From Vibrio sp. AND4 (lineage in GTDB: Bacteria; Pseudomonadota; Gammaproteobacteria; Enterobacterales; Vibrionaceae): a stretch of DNA of 64,000 nt. Below are positions 63,730-64,000 of this stretch, one piece after another. The position numbers were made by a program, and so were the translations under genes. Each line of letters opens with the position of its first letter. The stretch's first letter is position 1. Under the pieces are notes generated by a model that ran no database searches, was not told the origin of the DNA, and was given only the letters and a program-made list of their open reading frames with translations. The DNA lies in assembly GCF_000171815.1 (NCBI RefSeq), contig NZ_ABGR01000003.1, forward strand, positions 329,514 to 393,513, given 5' to 3'.

Positions 63730-64000
63730 TCAGCGCCGCCAAGGCTGCCAATTCATCGTGGCATGATCCGCCAATTTGAGCATCGGAATATCCTCGCGCG
63801 TATCGCCATAAGCATAAATGGTCTCATATTGGTTTACGCAATAGGCCGCTTTGATTCGCTCGACTTTCCTTTCCAAACTGCAATCGCCGCTCTGGTAGAA
63901 GCCACTGAGACGTTTGTTTTCGCTCAGTAACTCGCTGCACAGTAATTGGTACCCATGGGTATTACACCAAGGTATTAGATAAGCGTTAAGTGATGCTGAA
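63730..64000 (-). CDS. HAD-family phosphatase, C-terminal part (start beyond the window)
   Basis: A minus-strand frame enters from the right edge and stops at 63730-63732, giving about 90 C-terminal residues. The motif YAYGDTREDIPMLKLADHA is HAD motif IV, as in phosphoserine phosphatase-like (HAD-IB) enzymes. The substrate cannot be told from this fragment. Confidence 0.8.
   Translation of the reverse strand, partial: SASLNAYLIPWCNTHGYQLLCSELLSENKRLSGFYQSGDCSLERKVERIKAAYCVNQYETIYAYGDTREDIPMLKLADHATMNWQPWRR

Overview
This window is the replication-origin region of the second chromosome of a Vibrio. It holds, side by side, the chromosome-II initiator gene rctB, an intergenic origin with six evenly spaced TGATCA iterons, a DnaA box and an AT-rich tract, and the parA2-parB2 partition genes with six perfect parS2 centromere sites (TTTACANTGTAAA). 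The chitinase ChiA keeps the numbering of the characterised V. harveyi enzyme (catalytic Glu315), so a Harveyi-clade species (V. harveyi, V. parahaemolyticus or V. alginolyticus group) is most likely. The species cannot be fixed from the window alone.

Layout. 1-4.7 kb: an accessory AT-rich block with a truncated SpvB/Tc-toxin-like FG-GAP protein, a small membrane protein and three paralogous small secreted proteins. 5-11.1 kb: oligopeptide-binding protein, FapA-like protein and tmcA, with parS2 sites between and inside genes. 11.2-17 kb: parB2, parA2, origin, rctB and a further iteron cluster beyond rctB. 17-21.5 kb: NADAR protein, substrate-binding protein, hybrid histidine kinase and small proteins. 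21.6-24.7 kb: a yebC-like gene and rodA, pushed apart by an insertion flanked by 358-bp direct repeats. 24.9-29.8 kb: ppiB, a chemoreceptor, a DCC protein and gltS. 29.8-34.9 kb: an SDR enzyme, a flavin amine oxidase, a TetR regulator and a TTC38-like TPR protein, which share a palindromic operator (five copies). 34.9-37.0 kb: a YtrA-type GntR/ABC exporter operon. 37.2-44.0 kb: a nuclease-like protein, nagB, maoP/hdfR, DoxX and an Ada/AlkA plus Ogt DNA-alkylation repair pair. 44.1-46.8 kb: a CesT-type chaperone and candidate type III effector, apparently inserted into or replacing part of another gene. 46.9-64 kb: TetR, hydrolase, ChiA chitinase, diguanylate cyclase, pseudouridine synthase, HAD phosphatases, frmA/frmB with a LysR gene, a siderophore-interacting protein and a chitin-active LPMO.

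How it works together. The 6.7-19 kb core drives replication and segregation of chromosome II: RctB with its iterons and DnaA box, and ParA2/ParB2 with clustered parS2 sites. Around it are marine-lifestyle functions: chitin degradation (ChiA, LPMO, NagB), chemotaxis, c-di-GMP signalling, formaldehyde detoxification, iron-siderophore release and alkylation repair. The most unusual parts are the effector/chaperone insertion, the 358-bp duplication carrying a small secreted protein related in pattern to three near the left edge, and the five-operator TetR regulon. No tRNA, rRNA, CRISPR array, insertion sequence or transposase was recognised.
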